A stretch of DNA of 64,000 bases from Burkholderia sp. USMB20 (GCF_000949135.2 NZ_JTAN02000012.1:1-64000), one strand, 5' to 3'. Numbered from the stretch's first letter, positions 8,110 to 17,751 are shown. Made by a program: numbers and translations. The notes: a model not told the origin generated them from the sequence alone.

Positions 8110-8564
8110 TATCGCGTCACCTCCGCGGAACGGCGGCTCGCGCCGACGCGCAGCACGTTGCCGTCCGGCGTGTATTGCCGCGGGATATCGGAGTAGCCGA
8201 GTGCGTGCGGCGTGTCGGGCACGGTCGGCTGCATCACGGTGAGCCGGCCCGGCGCGGGCTGCGCGACCGGGCGCGGCGCGGCGGGCGCATCGACCGTCGC
8301 GGCGGTCGGTCGATGCGGCGCGGTTTTCACGGCTTGTGCGACGCGGCGCTTGTGCGGCTTGACGGCGACCTTCGGCTGCACGCTCGCGTGCTTTTCCGCG
8401 GTCTTGTTGCCGGCGTGCGCGTCGGCGGCCGCGCGCGGGGTCGGCGTACGTGCCGCCGGCACGCGCGCCTCGGGCGGGTTCCAGACTTCGACGTAGTGCT
8501 CGGTCGCCCAGCCCGTCGACGCGAAGCTCAGCGCCAGCAATCCGCATCCAAACAGTCTTACCAT
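8109..8564 (-). CDS. Secreted Pro/Ala/Lys-rich protein of unknown function (151 aa)
   Basis: An N-terminal signal peptide (MVRLFGCGLLALSFASTGWA) is followed by a low-complexity segment rich in Ala, Pro, Lys and His (residues ~30-110), then a short C-terminal part with YSDIPRQYTPDGNVLRVG. The disordered middle suggests a periplasmic or envelope-spanning linker. It is coupled by a TAATG overlap to the 72-aa gene downstream. No family is recognised. Confidence 0.7.
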   Translation of the reverse strand: MVRLFGCGLLALSFASTGWATEHYVEVWNPPEARVPAARTPTPRAAADAHAGNKTAEKHASVQPKVAVKPHKRRVAQAVKTAPHRPTAATVDAPAAPRPVAQPAPGRLTVMQPTVPDTPHALGYSDIPRQYTPDGNVLRVGASRRSAEVTR

Positions 8565-8649
8565 GGTCTCTCCGTCATCTTGCTTGCGGCTTGCGTCGTG
8601 TTGCGGTGCCCGGGGCGGCGGCCGCTCATCGGCGTTCGGGGAACGCGGT

Positions 8650-8970
8650 TCAGGAAAATACCTCGAGCCCGTGCTTCTCGACGATCTGCAGCATGCGCGC
8701 GGCGATGCCGCTCGGCCGCTTGTCGCCCTGTTCCCATTGGCGGATCGTCGACGTCGTCGTGTTCAGGTAGAGCGCGAACACGCTCTGGCTGACGTTGACC
8801 GACTTGCGGATGCGGGCAATTTCTTCCGGATCGAACTTCGGCGCCGCTTCGATGCATAGTGCGTCGTATTCGCGCATCGTCTTCTTGTCGATCAGCCGTG
8901 CGCGATAGAGGCCCGACGCGGCGCTGTGGACCGCCTCCGTCGCGTCGGTCTTGAATCGGCTCTTAGCCAT
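8650..8970 (-). CDS. higA: HigA-type antitoxin, HTH regulator
   Basis: A 106-aa protein with a C-terminal XRE-like helix-turn-helix: RIRKSVNVSQSVFALYLNTTTSTIRQWEQGDKRP. In HigA-2-type antitoxins the DNA-binding domain is at this end and the N-terminal part contacts the toxin. Its start overlaps the end of the toxin gene by 8 bp, with the toxin first, the order typical of higBA. It should neutralise the toxin and repress the operon through the palindrome at 9360-9374. Confidence 0.85.
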   Translation of the reverse strand: MAKSRFKTDATEAVHSAASGLYRARLIDKKTMREYDALCIEAAPKFDPEEIARIRKSVNVSQSVFALYLNTTTSTIRQWEQGDKRPSGIAARMLQIVEKHGLEVFS

Positions 8971-9328
8971 TGCAAATCTCCACCCACTCGTTCAGTGCGA
9001 CCAGTGTCTCGATGTCGACGTCGGTGCGCCGACCGACGTCCGCAGCGAGCTTTTTGAAGGCGCGCAGTTCGCGAGCGTCGATGTCGTCACGGTCGCGCTT
9101 CGCGAACAGGAACACGAACACCCACGTATGCCCGAGCTTGCCCAGCACGATGCCGCGCTGCCGATTTCCGTCCAGGCGCTTTTTCCAGACGTTGCCGCCG
9201 AGATCGACGCCCTGGCCCCGCGCCAGCTCGCGCACCGCGCGGCACAGTTCGCCATCGGCGATTCCCGCTTTTCCTGCTGCCTTGTGAAACCACTTCGTCT
9301 TGAATACGCGTCGTACGGAAGCAGACAT
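8963..9328 (-). CDS. higB: RelE/HigB-type toxin, probable ribosome-dependent mRNA interferase
   Basis: A 121-aa protein of the HigB-2/RelE-ParE fold (family PF06296-like). Landmarks are FKTKWFHKAAGKAGI, WKKRLDGNRQRGIVLGK and WVFVFLFAKRDRDDI, the last strongly conserved in this family. Basic residues KRL..NRQR probably contact RNA. The start at 9328 lies about 19 nt behind the predicted transcript start. RelE activity is inferred from the family. Confidence 0.85.
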   Translation of the reverse strand: MSASVRRVFKTKWFHKAAGKAGIADGELCRAVRELARGQGVDLGGNVWKKRLDGNRQRGIVLGKLGHTWVFVFLFAKRDRDDIDARELRAFKKLAADVGRRTDVDIETLVALNEWVEICNG

Positions 9329-9353
9329 GTCGAGCCAGTCGAGTCAGCACAGG

Positions 9354-9374
9354 ATTATATACCACTATGTGGTA
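9354..9374 (-). promoter_or_regulatory. higBA promoter with autoregulatory palindrome
   Basis: On the minus strand a consensus -10, TATAAT, lies at 9359-9354. Immediately upstream, in the -10/-35 spacer, TACCAC-TAT-GTGGTA (9360-9374) is a perfect 6-3-6 inverted repeat. Binding there would block RNA polymerase, as expected for HigA autoregulation. No good -35 hexamer is visible. Confidence 0.7.
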
Positions 9375-9434
9375 CATATTTCGACCTGGCCGAATGGCCT
9401 GCTTCCCGCCGCTACGCAGCCCGGCAAGCCGGCG

Positions 9435-11252
9435 TTACTCCACCGTCACCGACTTCGCGAGGTTGCGCGGCTTGTCGACGTCGGTGCCGCGCGCGCACGC
9501 GGTGTGATACGCGAGCAGCTGCAGCGGCACGACGTGCAGGATCGGCGACAGCTGGCCGTAGTGTTCCGGCATCCGGATCACGTGCAGGCCGTCGTCGTTG
9601 ACGATCTGCGTGTCGGCATCCGCGAACACGTACAGCTCGCCGCCGCGCGCGCGCACTTCCTGCATGTTCGACTTCAGCTTCTCGAGCAGCGTGTCGTTCG
9701 GCGCGACCGTGACGACCGGCATCGCTTCCGTGACGAGCGCGAGCGGGCCGTGCTTCAGTTCGCCGGCCGGATAGGCCTCCGCGTGGATGTACGAGATTTC
9801 CTTCAGCTTCAGCGCGCCTTCGAGCGCGATCGGGTAGTGCAGCCCGCGGCCGAGGAACAGCGCGTTTTCCTTGCGCGCGAATTCCTCCGACCACGCGATG
9901 ATCTGCGGCTCGAGCGCGAGCACGCTGTTCAGCGCGGCCGGCAGGTGGCGCAGCTCCTTCAGGAATTGCGCTTCCTGCGCGGCGTCGACGTGCCCGCGCA
10001 GCTTGCCGAGCGTCGCGGCCAGCACGAACAGCGCGACGAGCTGGGTCGTGAACGCCTTGGTCGACGCGACGCCGATCTCGGTGCCCGCGTGCGTCAGGAA
10101 CTGCATCTCGGTGAGGCGCACCATCGCGCTCGTCGCGACGTTGCACACCGCGAGCGTGTGCGTGTGGCCGAGCGACTGCGCGTGCTTGAGCGCGGCGAGC
10201 GTGTCGGCCGTCTCGCCCGACTGCGAGATCACCAGCACCAGCTGGCGCGGGTTCGGCACCGACTCGCGGTAGCGGTATTCGCTCGCGATCTCGACCTGGG
10301 TCGGAATCTTCGCGATCGATTCGAGCCAGTACTTCGCGGTGAGGCCCGAGTAGTAGCTCGTGCCGCACGCGAGGATCAGCAGGCTGTCGATGTCCGCGAA
10401 CGCGGCGGGGGCCGCGTCGCCGAACAGCGTCGCGTCGAACGCTTCGGTTTGCGGCACCGTATCGCTGATCGCGCGCGGCTGCTCGAAGATTTCCTTCTGC
10501 ATGAAGTGGCGATACGGGCCCAGCTCGACCGCGCCGCCGTATGCGCTGACCACGCGGATCTCGCGCTGCGCGAGCGCGCCGTGGCGGTCGACGATCTTCA
10601 CGCCGTCGAGCGACAGCTCGCACACGTCGCCTTCCTCGAGGAACGTGAAATGGTCGGTGCTGCCGGCCAGCGCCAGTGCGTCGGAGGCGAGGAAGTTCTC
10701 GCCGTCGCCGTGGCCGACGACGAGCGGCGAACCCTGGCGCGCGCCGACGACGATGTGCGGCTGGTCCTTGTGGGTCACCGCGATCGCATACGCGCCGTGC
10801 AGCTGCTGCACGGCTTCGCGCACGGCCTCGAACAGGTCGCCGCGATACAGGCTGTGCACGAGGTGCGCGATCACTTCGGTGTCGGTCTGCGACACGAATT
10901 CGTAGCCCTTCGCGCGCAGCGCGTCGCGCAGCGTCTCGAAGTTCTCGATGATGCCGTTGTGCACCAGCGCGAGCGCGTTCGACGAGAAGATCGGGTGTGC
11001 GTTGTGCGTGACGGGCGCGCCGTGCGTCGCCCAGCGCGTGTGCGCGACGCCGGTCGTGCCTTCGAGGTGCGATTCCTGCACCTGCGCGTCGAGATCGGCG
11101 ACGCGCGCGACGCTGCGTGCGCGCTTCGGCGCGTCCGGCTCGAGCACGGCGACGCCGCACGAGTCATAGCCACGGTATTCGAGGCGCCGCAATCCTTCGA
11201 TCAGCACCGGAACGATATTACGCTGCGCAACTGCGCCGACAATGCCGCACAT
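9435..11252 (-). CDS. glmS: Glutamine--fructose-6-phosphate aminotransferase (isomerizing)
   Basis: A 605-aa enzyme making glucosamine-6-phosphate for peptidoglycan and LPS. The N-terminal glutaminase domain begins [12 protein letters not shown], with the catalytic Cys as residue 2, and has the [10 protein letters not shown] motif. Two SIS domains follow: [19 protein letters not shown] and the C-terminal part with [14 protein letters not shown]. Length matches the family (about 609). It lies 53 bp downstream of glmU on the same strand, so substrate supply and UDP-GlcNAc formation are coupled. No glmS ribozyme-like leader is evident. Confidence 0.97.
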   Translation of the reverse strand: MCGIVGAVAQRNIVPVLIEGLRRLEYRGYDSCGVAVLEPDAPKRARSVARVADLDAQVQESHLEGTTGVAHTRWATHGAPVTHNAHPIFSSNALALVHNGIIENFETLRDALRAKGYEFVSQTDTEVIAHLVHSLYRGDLFEAVREAVQQLHGAYAIAVTHKDQPHIVVGARQGSPLVVGHGDGENFLASDALALAGSTDHFTFLEEGDVCELSLDGVKIVDRHGALAQREIRVVSAYGGAVELGPYRHFMQKEIFEQPRAISDTVPQTEAFDATLFGDAAPAAFADIDSLLILACGTSYYSGLTAKYWLESIAKIPTQVEIASEYRYRESVPNPRQLVLVISQSGETADTLAALKHAQSLGHTHTLAVCNVATSAMVRLTEMQFLTHAGTEIGVASTKAFTTQLVALFVLAATLGKLRGHVDAAQEAQFLKELRHLPAALNSVLALEPQIIAWSEEFARKENALFLGRGLHYPIALEGALKLKEISYIHAEAYPAGELKHGPLALVTEAMPVVTVAPNDTLLEKLKSNMQEVRARGGELYVFADADTQIVNDDGLHVIRMPEHYGQLSPILHVVPLQLLAYHTACARGTDVDKPRNLAKSVTVE

Positions 11253-11305
11253 GAAAATCTACCCTCTCAATGTGGATACGGACGCCGCGCGGCGCCCGCA
11301 TGATG

Positions 11306-12667
11306 TTAATTTTTCTTCTTGACCGGTCGGACGTAGCCGCTCTTCGCGGTCTGCGTCTTCTCGTTCAATGCGAGGACGCCCTCGGCGACGTCCTTCCAGA
11401 TCGTCGTGCCGGCCGCGATCGTCACGCCACGGCCGACGCGCACCGGCGCGACGAGCTGCGTGTCCGAGCCGACGAACACGTCGTCCTCGATCACGGTGCG
11501 GAACTTGTTCGCGCCGTCGTAGTTGCAGGTGATCGTGCCGGCGCCGATGTTCACGCGCGCACCGATGTCGGCATCGCCGATGTAGGTCAGGTGGTTCGCC
11601 TTCGAACCGTGGCCGATCACCGCGTTCTTCACCTCGACGAAGTTGCCGACGTGCGCTTCGTCCGCGAGCTGCGCGCCCGGGCGCAGCCGCGCGTACGGGC
11701 CGATCACGGTGTGCGCGCCGAGTTCGGCGCCGTCGATGTGCGTGAACGCGTCGATGCGCGTGCCCGCGCCGATCGACGCGTTGCGGATCACGCAGTTCGC
11801 GCCGATCGTCACGTTGTCGGCGAGCGTCACGTTGCCTTCGAACACGCAGTTCACGTCGATCGACACGTCGCGGCCGCACCGGAGCGTGCCGCGCACGTCG
11901 AGGCGCGCCGGATCGGCGAGCGTGACGCCGTCGACGAGCAGCGCATCGGCGACGTTGCGCTGATGGATGCGCTCGAGTTCCGCGAGCTGCGCCTTGCTGT
12001 TCACGCCGAGCGTTTCCCAGTCCTCGTCGGGCTGCGCCGTGACGATCTCGAAGCCGGCCTCGATCGCGAGTTCGACGACGTCGGTCAGGTAGTACTCGCC
12101 CTGCGCGTTCTCGTTCTTCAGCGCGCCGAGCCACATCGACAGCTGGGCCGTCGGCGTGACGATGATGCCGGTGTTGATCTCGGCGATCTTCAGTTGCTCG
12201 GGCGACGCATCCTTCTGCTCGACGATGCGCGTGACGAAGCCGGACGCGTCGCGCACGATGCGGCCGTAGCCGGTCGGATCGTCGAGCGTGACCGTCAGAA
12301 TCCCGTAGCGGCCCTCGCGCGCGGCGTCGACCAGACGCCGCAGCGTCGACGCGCGGGTGAGCGGCACGTCGCCGTACAGCACCAGCGTCGGTTGCGCGGG
12401 ATCGAGCAGCGGCAGCGCCTGGCGCACCGCGTGGCCGGTGCCGAGCTGCTCGGCCTGTACCGCGAACTGGACGTCGGGCGCGGCGACGGCGGCCTGGACC
12501 TGCTCGGCGCCATGACCGACGACGACGACGAGCCGCGACGGCTGCAGCGTGCGCGCGGTGGCGATGACGTGGGAGAGGAGCGGCCTGCCGGCCAGGGGGT
12601 GGAGCACTTTCGGCAGCGCGGAACGCATGCGCTTGCCGGTGCCTGCCGCCAAAATCACGATATTCAT
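11306..12667 (-). CDS. glmU: Bifunctional UDP-GlcNAc pyrophosphorylase / GlcN-1-P N-acetyltransferase
   Basis: A 453-aa two-domain enzyme. The N-terminal nucleotidyltransferase domain shows [19 protein letters not shown] and LYGDVPLTR; the C-terminal half is a left-handed beta-helix of hexapeptide repeats (e.g. [19 protein letters not shown]) with [10 protein letters not shown] and the acetyl-CoA-binding region ending KKKN. It acetylates GlcN-1-P and joins it to UTP, giving UDP-GlcNAc. The gene is the first of a leftward glmU-glmS pair. Confidence 0.97.
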   Translation of the reverse strand: MNIVILAAGTGKRMRSALPKVLHPLAGRPLLSHVIATARTLQPSRLVVVVGHGAEQVQAAVAAPDVQFAVQAEQLGTGHAVRQALPLLDPAQPTLVLYGDVPLTRASTLRRLVDAAREGRYGILTVTLDDPTGYGRIVRDASGFVTRIVEQKDASPEQLKIAEINTGIIVTPTAQLSMWLGALKNENAQGEYYLTDVVELAIEAGFEIVTAQPDEDWETLGVNSKAQLAELERIHQRNVADALLVDGVTLADPARLDVRGTLRCGRDVSIDVNCVFEGNVTLADNVTIGANCVIRNASIGAGTRIDAFTHIDGAELGAHTVIGPYARLRPGAQLADEAHVGNFVEVKNAVIGHGSKANHLTYIGDADIGARVNIGAGTITCNYDGANKFRTVIEDDVFVGSDTQLVAPVRVGRGVTIAAGTTIWKDVAEGVLALNEKTQTAKSGYVRPVKKKN

Positions 12668-12761
12668 GGCGCCAGCTTGTCAGAGGAGTTCGAAGCCGTC
12701 CATTTTAGCATGCGGCCCCTGGCGTTCCGGGCCTGTCGCGACGGGGCGACAGTGCCGGAAA

Positions 12762-12777
12762 GGGGGCTTGCGCCCCC
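12762..12777 (-). terminator. Possible terminator after ttcA
   Basis: On the minus strand GGGGGC-GCAA-GCCCCC forms a 6-bp stem with a GNRA-type loop, followed by TTTCC. It is 25 bp past the ttcA stop. The short T-run makes it a weak intrinsic terminator. Confidence 0.45.
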
Positions 12778-12802
12778 GCGCCGGCGCATGTTCCCGCCCT
12801 GC

Positions 12803-13798
12803 TCACAGGTCGTCGAACTGGACGATCGAGATCGGTTTCGCGGCCCCCGGCACGGCGGTATCTTCGCCGGACGCGCACGGCTCCTCGTCGAACGCGATGT
12901 CGCCCTGCGGATCGGCTTCTCCGGTCGCGCGCAGCGACGCGAACGGGAACTGGGTCGTATCCATCAGGTGCGACGGCACGACGTTCGCGAGCGCGCTGAA
13001 CATGTTGTCGACGCGGCCCGGGAAGCGCTTGTCCCATTCGCGGATCAGCGCCTTCATTTCCGCGCGCTTCAGGTTCGGCTGGCTGCCGCACAGGTTGCAC
13101 GGGATGATCGGGAATTCGCGCAGCTCCGCGTATTTCTCGAGATCGGTTTCCTTCACGTACGCGAGCGGGCGGATCACGACGTTCCGGCCGTCGTCCGACT
13201 GCAGCTTCGGCGGCATCCCCTTCAGCTTGCCGCCGTAGAACATGTTGAGCAGCAAGGTTTGCAGGATGTCGTCGCGGTGATGGCCGAGCGCGATCTTGGT
13301 CGCGCCGAGCTCGCCCGCCACGCGGTACAGGATCCCGCGGCGCAGCCGCGAGCACAGCGAGCAGGTCGTCTTGCCTTCGGGCACGAGCCGCTTGACGATG
13401 CTGTAGGTGTCCTGGTTCTCGATGTGGAACGGCACGCCGATCTGCGTCAGGTACTCGGGCAGCACGTGCTCGGGGAAGCCCGGCTGCTTCTGGTCGAGGT
13501 TGACCGCGACGATGTCGAAGTCGATCGGCGCGCGCTCGCGCAGGCGCAGCAGCACGTCGAGCATCGCGTAGCTGTCCTTGCCGCCCGACAGGCACACCAT
13601 CACCTTGTCGCCCTGCTCGATCATGTTGTAGTCGCCGATCGCCTGGCCGACCTGGCGCACGATCCGCTTGAACAGCTTGTTGTTCTCGTACGCTTCCTTC
13701 TGCTCGCGGCGCGTCAGCGCGCGGCGGCCGGTGTCGGCGGCGGTGGCTTCGATGGCGGCGCCATCGGCCGCCGTGTCGTTCATGTGGGGGGCGTTCAT
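12803..13798 (-). CDS. ttcA: tRNA 2-thiocytidine(32) synthetase
   Basis: A 331-aa protein of the TtcA family, which thiolates C32 of certain tRNAs using an Fe-S cluster. It has the PP-loop ATP-binding motif SGGKDS and the two cysteine pairs CSLC and CNLC, plus [19 protein letters not shown]. The open frame extends to 13975, but the start at 13798 (MNAPHMND) overlaps the folB stop as ATGA and excludes arginine-rich spurious translation. It is coupled to folB. Confidence 0.95.
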   Translation of the reverse strand: MNAPHMNDTAADGAAIEATAADTGRRALTRREQKEAYENNKLFKRIVRQVGQAIGDYNMIEQGDKVMVCLSGGKDSYAMLDVLLRLRERAPIDFDIVAVNLDQKQPGFPEHVLPEYLTQIGVPFHIENQDTYSIVKRLVPEGKTTCSLCSRLRRGILYRVAGELGATKIALGHHRDDILQTLLLNMFYGGKLKGMPPKLQSDDGRNVVIRPLAYVKETDLEKYAELREFPIIPCNLCGSQPNLKRAEMKALIREWDKRFPGRVDNMFSALANVVPSHLMDTTQFPFASLRATGEADPQGDIAFDEEPCASGEDTAVPGAAKPISIVQFDDL

Positions 13799-14199
13799 GC
13801 GCGCTCCTCGTCCTTGATGCGAAAGACTTCGACGCCGACGGCGTCGCAGTCCGGATAGGCGTCCGGTTTCTCGGTACAGACGCGTACCGCGCGCACGGTG
13901 TCGTGCGCCAGCAGGTTCGCGGCGATCGCGTCGCACAGCGTTTCCTGCAGGTGGATGTGGCCGCGCGCCAGGCACTGCGCGACGCTCTGCTTCATCAGGT
14001 CGTAGTCGACGACTTCATGCAGCCGGTCGTCGACGGGGGTGGACAGCGCGAGCGGCACGAACAGGTCGATGTTGATGACGACGCGCTGCTCGCCGCGCTT
14101 CTCGTGTTCGAAGGCCCCGATGTTGATGTGCACCTCGTAGTCGCGCAGGTAGAGCCTGCGGCAGTCCGCGAGGCGGGGGTGCAGGAGAGCGGAAAACAT
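13795..14199 (-). CDS. folB: Dihydroneopterin aldolase
   Basis: A 134-aa protein of the DHNA/FolB family: [20 protein letters not shown] near the start and [13 protein letters not shown] near the end, with Glu and Lys catalytic positions in place. It makes 6-hydroxymethyl-dihydropterin for folate. ATG 14199 is preferred; a GTG at 14226 in the same frame is possible. It ends in an ATGA overlap with ttcA and follows the SDR gene by 78 bp. Confidence 0.9.
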   Translation of the reverse strand: MFSALLHPRLADCRRLYLRDYEVHINIGAFEHEKRGEQRVVINIDLFVPLALSTPVDDRLHEVVDYDLMKQSVAQCLARGHIHLQETLCDAIAANLLAHDTVRAVRVCTEKPDAYPDCDAVGVEVFRIKDEERA

Positions 14200-14277
14200 G
14201 GTCGTCCCAGTCAAATTGGCGTGCACGCACGCAAAGCGGCGCGGGCGGCGGCGGTCGGGCCGCGCGCTCCGCGCAGT

Positions 14278-15021
14278 TCAGTCATTCGGGCCGGCGGCGG
14301 GCGGCACCAGGTGCTCGCCGCCGTCGACGGTCAGCGTCGCGCCCGTGACGCCGGGCGCGCTCGCGAGATAGCAGGCCGCCGCCGCGATGTCGTTCGCGTG
14401 CGGCGCGTGGCCGCGCACGAGCGCCGCGACGCGCACCTTCGGCGCCAGCGCCAGCGCGAGCGCCGAGGTCGCGCGGTTCAGCGCGGCCTGCATCAGCGCG
14501 TGCGACAGCTGCGCCGGCGCCGGGTGAAACAGGGCCTGATCCAGCACGTGAATCGCGCAGGCGCGCAGCGATTCGTCGTCGCGCGCGGCATCGGGCGTCG
14601 CGTCGGCGAGCGCGCGGGCCAGCGCGAGCGGCGCCGTCACGTTGCGCGCGAGCGCGCCGGCGAGCGACGCGCCGTCCACGGTATGCGCGTCGTCGGTGCC
14701 GGCGCAAGCGCTCACGAACACCGCACAGGCGGGCCGGCCGAGCGCCGCGCCGCATGCGGCGACGAGCGCGGCCGCATCGGCTTCCAGGGCCAGATCGGCG
14801 TCGAGCACGGCCGCGCGGCGGCCCAGTGCGGCGACTTCGGCGACCAGCGCGTCGCCAGCCGCGCGCGGCGCGCCGGGACTGCGCTGCAGCGCGACGTCCC
14901 AGCCGCGCTGCGCGAATCCGGTCGCGAGCGCGCGGCCGAGCGACGCGGCGTCGGCCGCGCTGCCCAGCGCGCCCGCGACGAGCGCGATGCGCGGGGGCGA
15001 CGTATCGGCTGAAACGGTCAT
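14278..15021 (-). CDS. Degenerate short-chain dehydrogenase/reductase (FolM-like position)
   Basis: A 247-aa Rossmann-fold protein of SDR length. The beginning reads IALVAGALGSAADAASLGRA, where the TGxxxGIG cofactor motif is altered, and the end reads ACYLASAPGVTGATLTVDGG, a clear SDR C-terminal signature. The expected YxxxK catalytic pair is absent: the segment aligned to it reads AQLSHALMQAALNRA, with no Tyr or Lys. In other bacteria FolM/pteridine reductase genes sit near folB, so it may descend from such an enzyme. Activity is doubtful. Its start is only 13 bp from the divergent midA-like gene. Confidence 0.8.
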   Translation of the reverse strand: MTVSADTSPPRIALVAGALGSAADAASLGRALATGFAQRGWDVALQRSPGAPRAAGDALVAEVAALGRRAAVLDADLALEADAAALVAACGAALGRPACAVFVSACAGTDDAHTVDGASLAGALARNVTAPLALARALADATPDAARDDESLRACAIHVLDQALFHPAPAQLSHALMQAALNRATSALALALAPKVRVAALVRGHAPHANDIAAAACYLASAPGVTGATLTVDGGEHLVPPAAGPND

Positions 15022-15034
15022 TTACAATGCCGGG

Positions 15035-16225
15035 ATGAACCCGAAAGCTCACGAACCCGCTAGTTTACCTGCTCCCGGCCCTGACGCGCTCGCGCAGTCC
15101 GAAACCCTCGCCGCGCAACTGCGCGACGAGATCGCGGCGGCCGGCGGCTGGCTGCCGTTCGACCGCTTCATGGAGCGCGCGCTGTACGCGCCCGGCCTCG
15201 GCTATTACAGCGGCGGCGCGCGCAAGTTCGGGCGCCGCGCCGACGACGGCAGCGACTTCGTCACGGCCCCCGAGCTGTCGCCGCTGTTCGCGCAGACGCT
15301 CGCGAATCCCGTCGCCGACGCGCTCGAGGCGAGCGGCACGCGCCGCGTGATGGAATTCGGCGCGGGCACCGGCAAGCTCGCGGCCGGGCTGCTCGCGGCG
15401 CTCGATGCGCTCGGCGTCGAGCTCGACGAATACCTGATCGTCGACCTGTCCGGCGAACTGCGCGAACGGCAGCGCGACACGATCGCGGCGGCTGCGTCGG
15501 CGCTCGCCGGGAAAGTACGCTGGCTCGACGCGCTGCCCGAGCGCTTCGACGGTGTCGTGATCGGCAACGAGGTGCTCGACGCGATGCCGGTGCGCCTCTT
15601 CGCGAAGGCGGGCGGCGCGTGGCGCGAGCGCGGCGTCGCGCTCGACGCGCGGCACGCGTTCGTGTTCGACGACCGGCCCGTGGGCGCGGCCGGCCTGCCG
15701 CCGGTGCTCGCGACGCTCGACGTCGACGACGGCTACGTGACCGAAACACATGAAGCCGCGCTGGCGTTCACGCGCACCGTGTGCACGATGCTCGGGCGCG
15801 GCGCGGTGCTGCTGGTCGACTACGGCTTCCCCGCGCACGAGTACTACCACCCGCAGCGCGACCGCGGCACGCTGATGTGCCACTACCGCCACCACGCGCA
15901 CGACGACGCCTTCCTGTACCCGGGCCTGCAGGACATCACCGCGCACGTCGAATTCACCGGCATCTACGACGCGGGCGTCGCGACCGGCGCGGACCTGCTC
16001 GGCTACACGTCGCAGGCGCGTTTCCTGTTGAACGCGGGCATCACCGACGCGCTCGCCGCGATCGATCCGTCCGACATCCACCAGTTCCTGCCGGCCGCGA
16101 ACGCGGTGCAGAAGCTGATCTCGGAAGCCGAGATGGGCGAGCTGTTCAAGGTGATCGCGTTCTCGCGCGGCATCGACGGCACGCTCGACGCGTTCGCGCG
16201 CGGCGACCGCTCGCACGCGCTCTGA
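15035..16225 (+). CDS. MidA-like class I SAM-dependent methyltransferase (DUF185)
   Basis: A 396-aa protein of the NDUFAF7/MidA family (PF02636), protein arginine methyltransferases linked in eukaryotes to complex I assembly; the bacterial role is not established. The SAM motif is VMEFGAGTGKLAAGLL, preceded by YYSGGARKFG and FVTAPELSPLF and followed by VIGNEVLDAMPV and YGFPAHEYYHPQR, all conserved. The frame is open much further upstream, but ATG 15035 fits the family start. A TACAAT -10-like hexamer at 15023-15028 would start transcription near the ATG itself. Confidence 0.9.
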   Translation: MNPKAHEPASLPAPGPDALAQSETLAAQLRDEIAAAGGWLPFDRFMERALYAPGLGYYSGGARKFGRRADDGSDFVTAPELSPLFAQTLANPVADALEASGTRRVMEFGAGTGKLAAGLLAALDALGVELDEYLIVDLSGELRERQRDTIAAAASALAGKVRWLDALPERFDGVVIGNEVLDAMPVRLFAKAGGAWRERGVALDARHAFVFDDRPVGAAGLPPVLATLDVDDGYVTETHEAALAFTRTVCTMLGRGAVLLVDYGFPAHEYYHPQRDRGTLMCHYRHHAHDDAFLYPGLQDITAHVEFTGIYDAGVATGADLLGYTSQARFLLNAGITDALAAIDPSDIHQFLPAANAVQKLISEAEMGELFKVIAFSRGIDGTLDAFARGDRSHAL

Positions 16226-16237
16226 CGGGAGCACGGG

Positions 16238-16432
16238 ATGCTGCGCTGGCTGATGGCGTCGTTCGTCGCGGTGATGATCCTGACGCGCTGCTGGCCGTGG
16301 CTCGGCAAGTTCGGCATCGGGCGGATGCCGGGCGACGTCACGCTGACGCTCGGCGGGCGGCGTTATCCGTTCCCGTTCATGTCGACACTGGTGCTGACGA
16401 TGCTGGTGTCGGTGGTGGCGCGGCTGCTCTGA
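16238..16432 (+). CDS. DUF2905 small membrane protein
   Basis: 64 aa, with two hydrophobic helices separated by the conserved loop KFGIGRMPGDVTLTLGGRRYPFPF, which defines DUF2905. It starts 12 bp after the methyltransferase stop and is probably co-transcribed. Function unknown; expected in the inner membrane. Confidence 0.9.
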   Translation: MLRWLMASFVAVMILTRCWPWLGKFGIGRMPGDVTLTLGGRRYPFPFMSTLVLTMLVSVVARLL

Positions 16433-16523
16433 GCCGTGCCGGATGCGGCGGCGCGTCGCGGTCCGGCCGCGGCGCGCGCGTGAAGGTTCGGCGCGCGACG
16501 GATCGCGCATGACGATTCGCGCG

Positions 16524-16745
16524 TCAAAGCTCGATTTCGCCGAGGATCCGGTGCGCGAGCGCCTTCGCCTCGTCGAACGCCTCTTCCTCGCTCGGACTCG
16601 TCGTGTGGACGTCGTAGCGCACGTTCTCCGTCTCGTCGCCGTCGTCCCGGGCGAGGATCACGTAGCCCTGGAACTGTCCGTTGGCGGCGTGCTGCGTATG
16701 CGCCTTGGCCGTGTAGATGCCCTTCGTGAACGTGTTCGTGTCCAT
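16524..16745 (-). CDS. Small acidic protein of unknown function (73 aa)
   Basis: Begins MDTNTFTKGIYTAKAHTQH and contains GYVILARDDGDETENVRYDVHT, then EEEAFDEAKALAHRILGEIEL. A GGGAGAGG ribosome site stands before the start at 16745; an earlier ATG at 16769 is less likely. It is soluble, with no signal peptide. It stands alone on the minus strand between the methyltransferase cluster and the sugar operon. I do not recognise the family. Confidence 0.75.
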   Translation of the reverse strand: MDTNTFTKGIYTAKAHTQHAANGQFQGYVILARDDGDETENVRYDVHTTSPSEEEAFDEAKALAHRILGEIEL

Positions 16746-16843
16746 CGTGCCTCTCCCGCAATAGGACACTTCATCGTAGCACTGCGGCGCAGCATGTACA
16801 GCGCCGCATATCGGCGACCGATCAGCGCGCCGTCATCATCCCG

Positions 16844-17751
16844 TCACCCTTCGAGCAGCGCGACGACCTCGTCGAGCGTCGGCGCGTGCGCGCCCGTGTG
16901 CCGGCATGCGGCGGCGCCCGCCGCGAGCGCGAACGCGAGATGCTCGCGCCACGACCGCTGCGGCGCGGCCATCAGGCTGAACAGCATGCCGCCGATCGAC
17001 GCGTCGCGGCGCCGACGGTGTCGACCACCTCGACGCGCGGCGGGCTGGCCTCGAGCACGTCGCCGTCCGCGTACAGCGTCGCCGCCTGCGCGCCGCGCGT
17101 GACGAGCACGGCCGCGCGCGGATTCAGCGCGCGCACCGCCGCGACCGCGTCGGGGCCGTCGCCGCCGAACAGGTGGCGCAGGTCCTCGTCGGAGACCTTG
17201 ATCAGGTCGGCGAGCGCGGCCATCTTCTCCAGCGTCGGCCGGTACGCGGCCGTCATCAGGTTCCGGTAGTTCGGATCGAAGCTGATCTTCACGCCGCGCG
17301 CGTGCAGGTCGGCCGCCAGCGCGACGAGCGTGCCCGCGAGCGGCTCGCGCACCAGGCTGATGCAGCCGAAGTGCGCCCATTTCACGTGCCCGGCCCAGCC
17401 GGCCGGCAGCCGCGCCGGGTCGAACGCGAGGTCCGCGCTCGCTTCGCCGATGAAGAAGTACGCGGGCGGCCGCGTCTCGTGGACGATCGCCAGCAGCGGC
17501 GCACGCGGGACCCGCTGCAGGAAGCGCAGGTCGAGCCCGGCGGCCTCGCTGGTGCGCCACAGCACGTCGGAGAAGCAGTCCTCGCCGATCGCGCCCGCGA
17601 GCGCGCTCGGCAGGCCGAGCCGCGCGACCGCGCGCGCGACGTTCCAGCCGGCGCCGCCCGGCACCGAGGTCCACTGCGCGTCGCCTGCGCGCACCATGTC
17701 GGTCAGGATGTCGCCCGCCGACACGAAGGCCGGAAAGGTGCCGCCGCTCAT
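16844..17751 (-). pseudogene. PfkB-family sugar kinase (fructokinase-like), frameshifted
   Basis: From ATG 17751 the translation is a good ribokinase-fold kinase: SAGDILTDMVRAGD, VPGGAGWNVARAVARLG, FDPNYRNLM, KVSDEDLRHLFGG and LVTRGAQAATLY. At the catalytic GAGD motif near residue 247 one base is missing: the coding strand reads GGCGCCGCGACGCG where GGCGCCGGCGACGCG is expected. The frame then changes, and the rest (IGGMLFSLMA to VALLEG, ending 16844) lies in the neighbouring frame. The span of 908 nt is one short of a multiple of three. The product would lose the catalytic Asp. It is coupled by ATGA to the epimerase gene, so it probably phosphorylated fructose made by that enzyme. A sequencing error is possible. 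Confidence 0.85.

Noticed and set aside
9300-11303. 667-codon plus-strand open frame over glmS
   Set aside because: Antisense shadow of glmS.
11253-11305. glmS ribozyme or riboswitch
   Set aside because: The gap between glmU and glmS is only 53 bp, too short, and shows no conserved ribozyme core.
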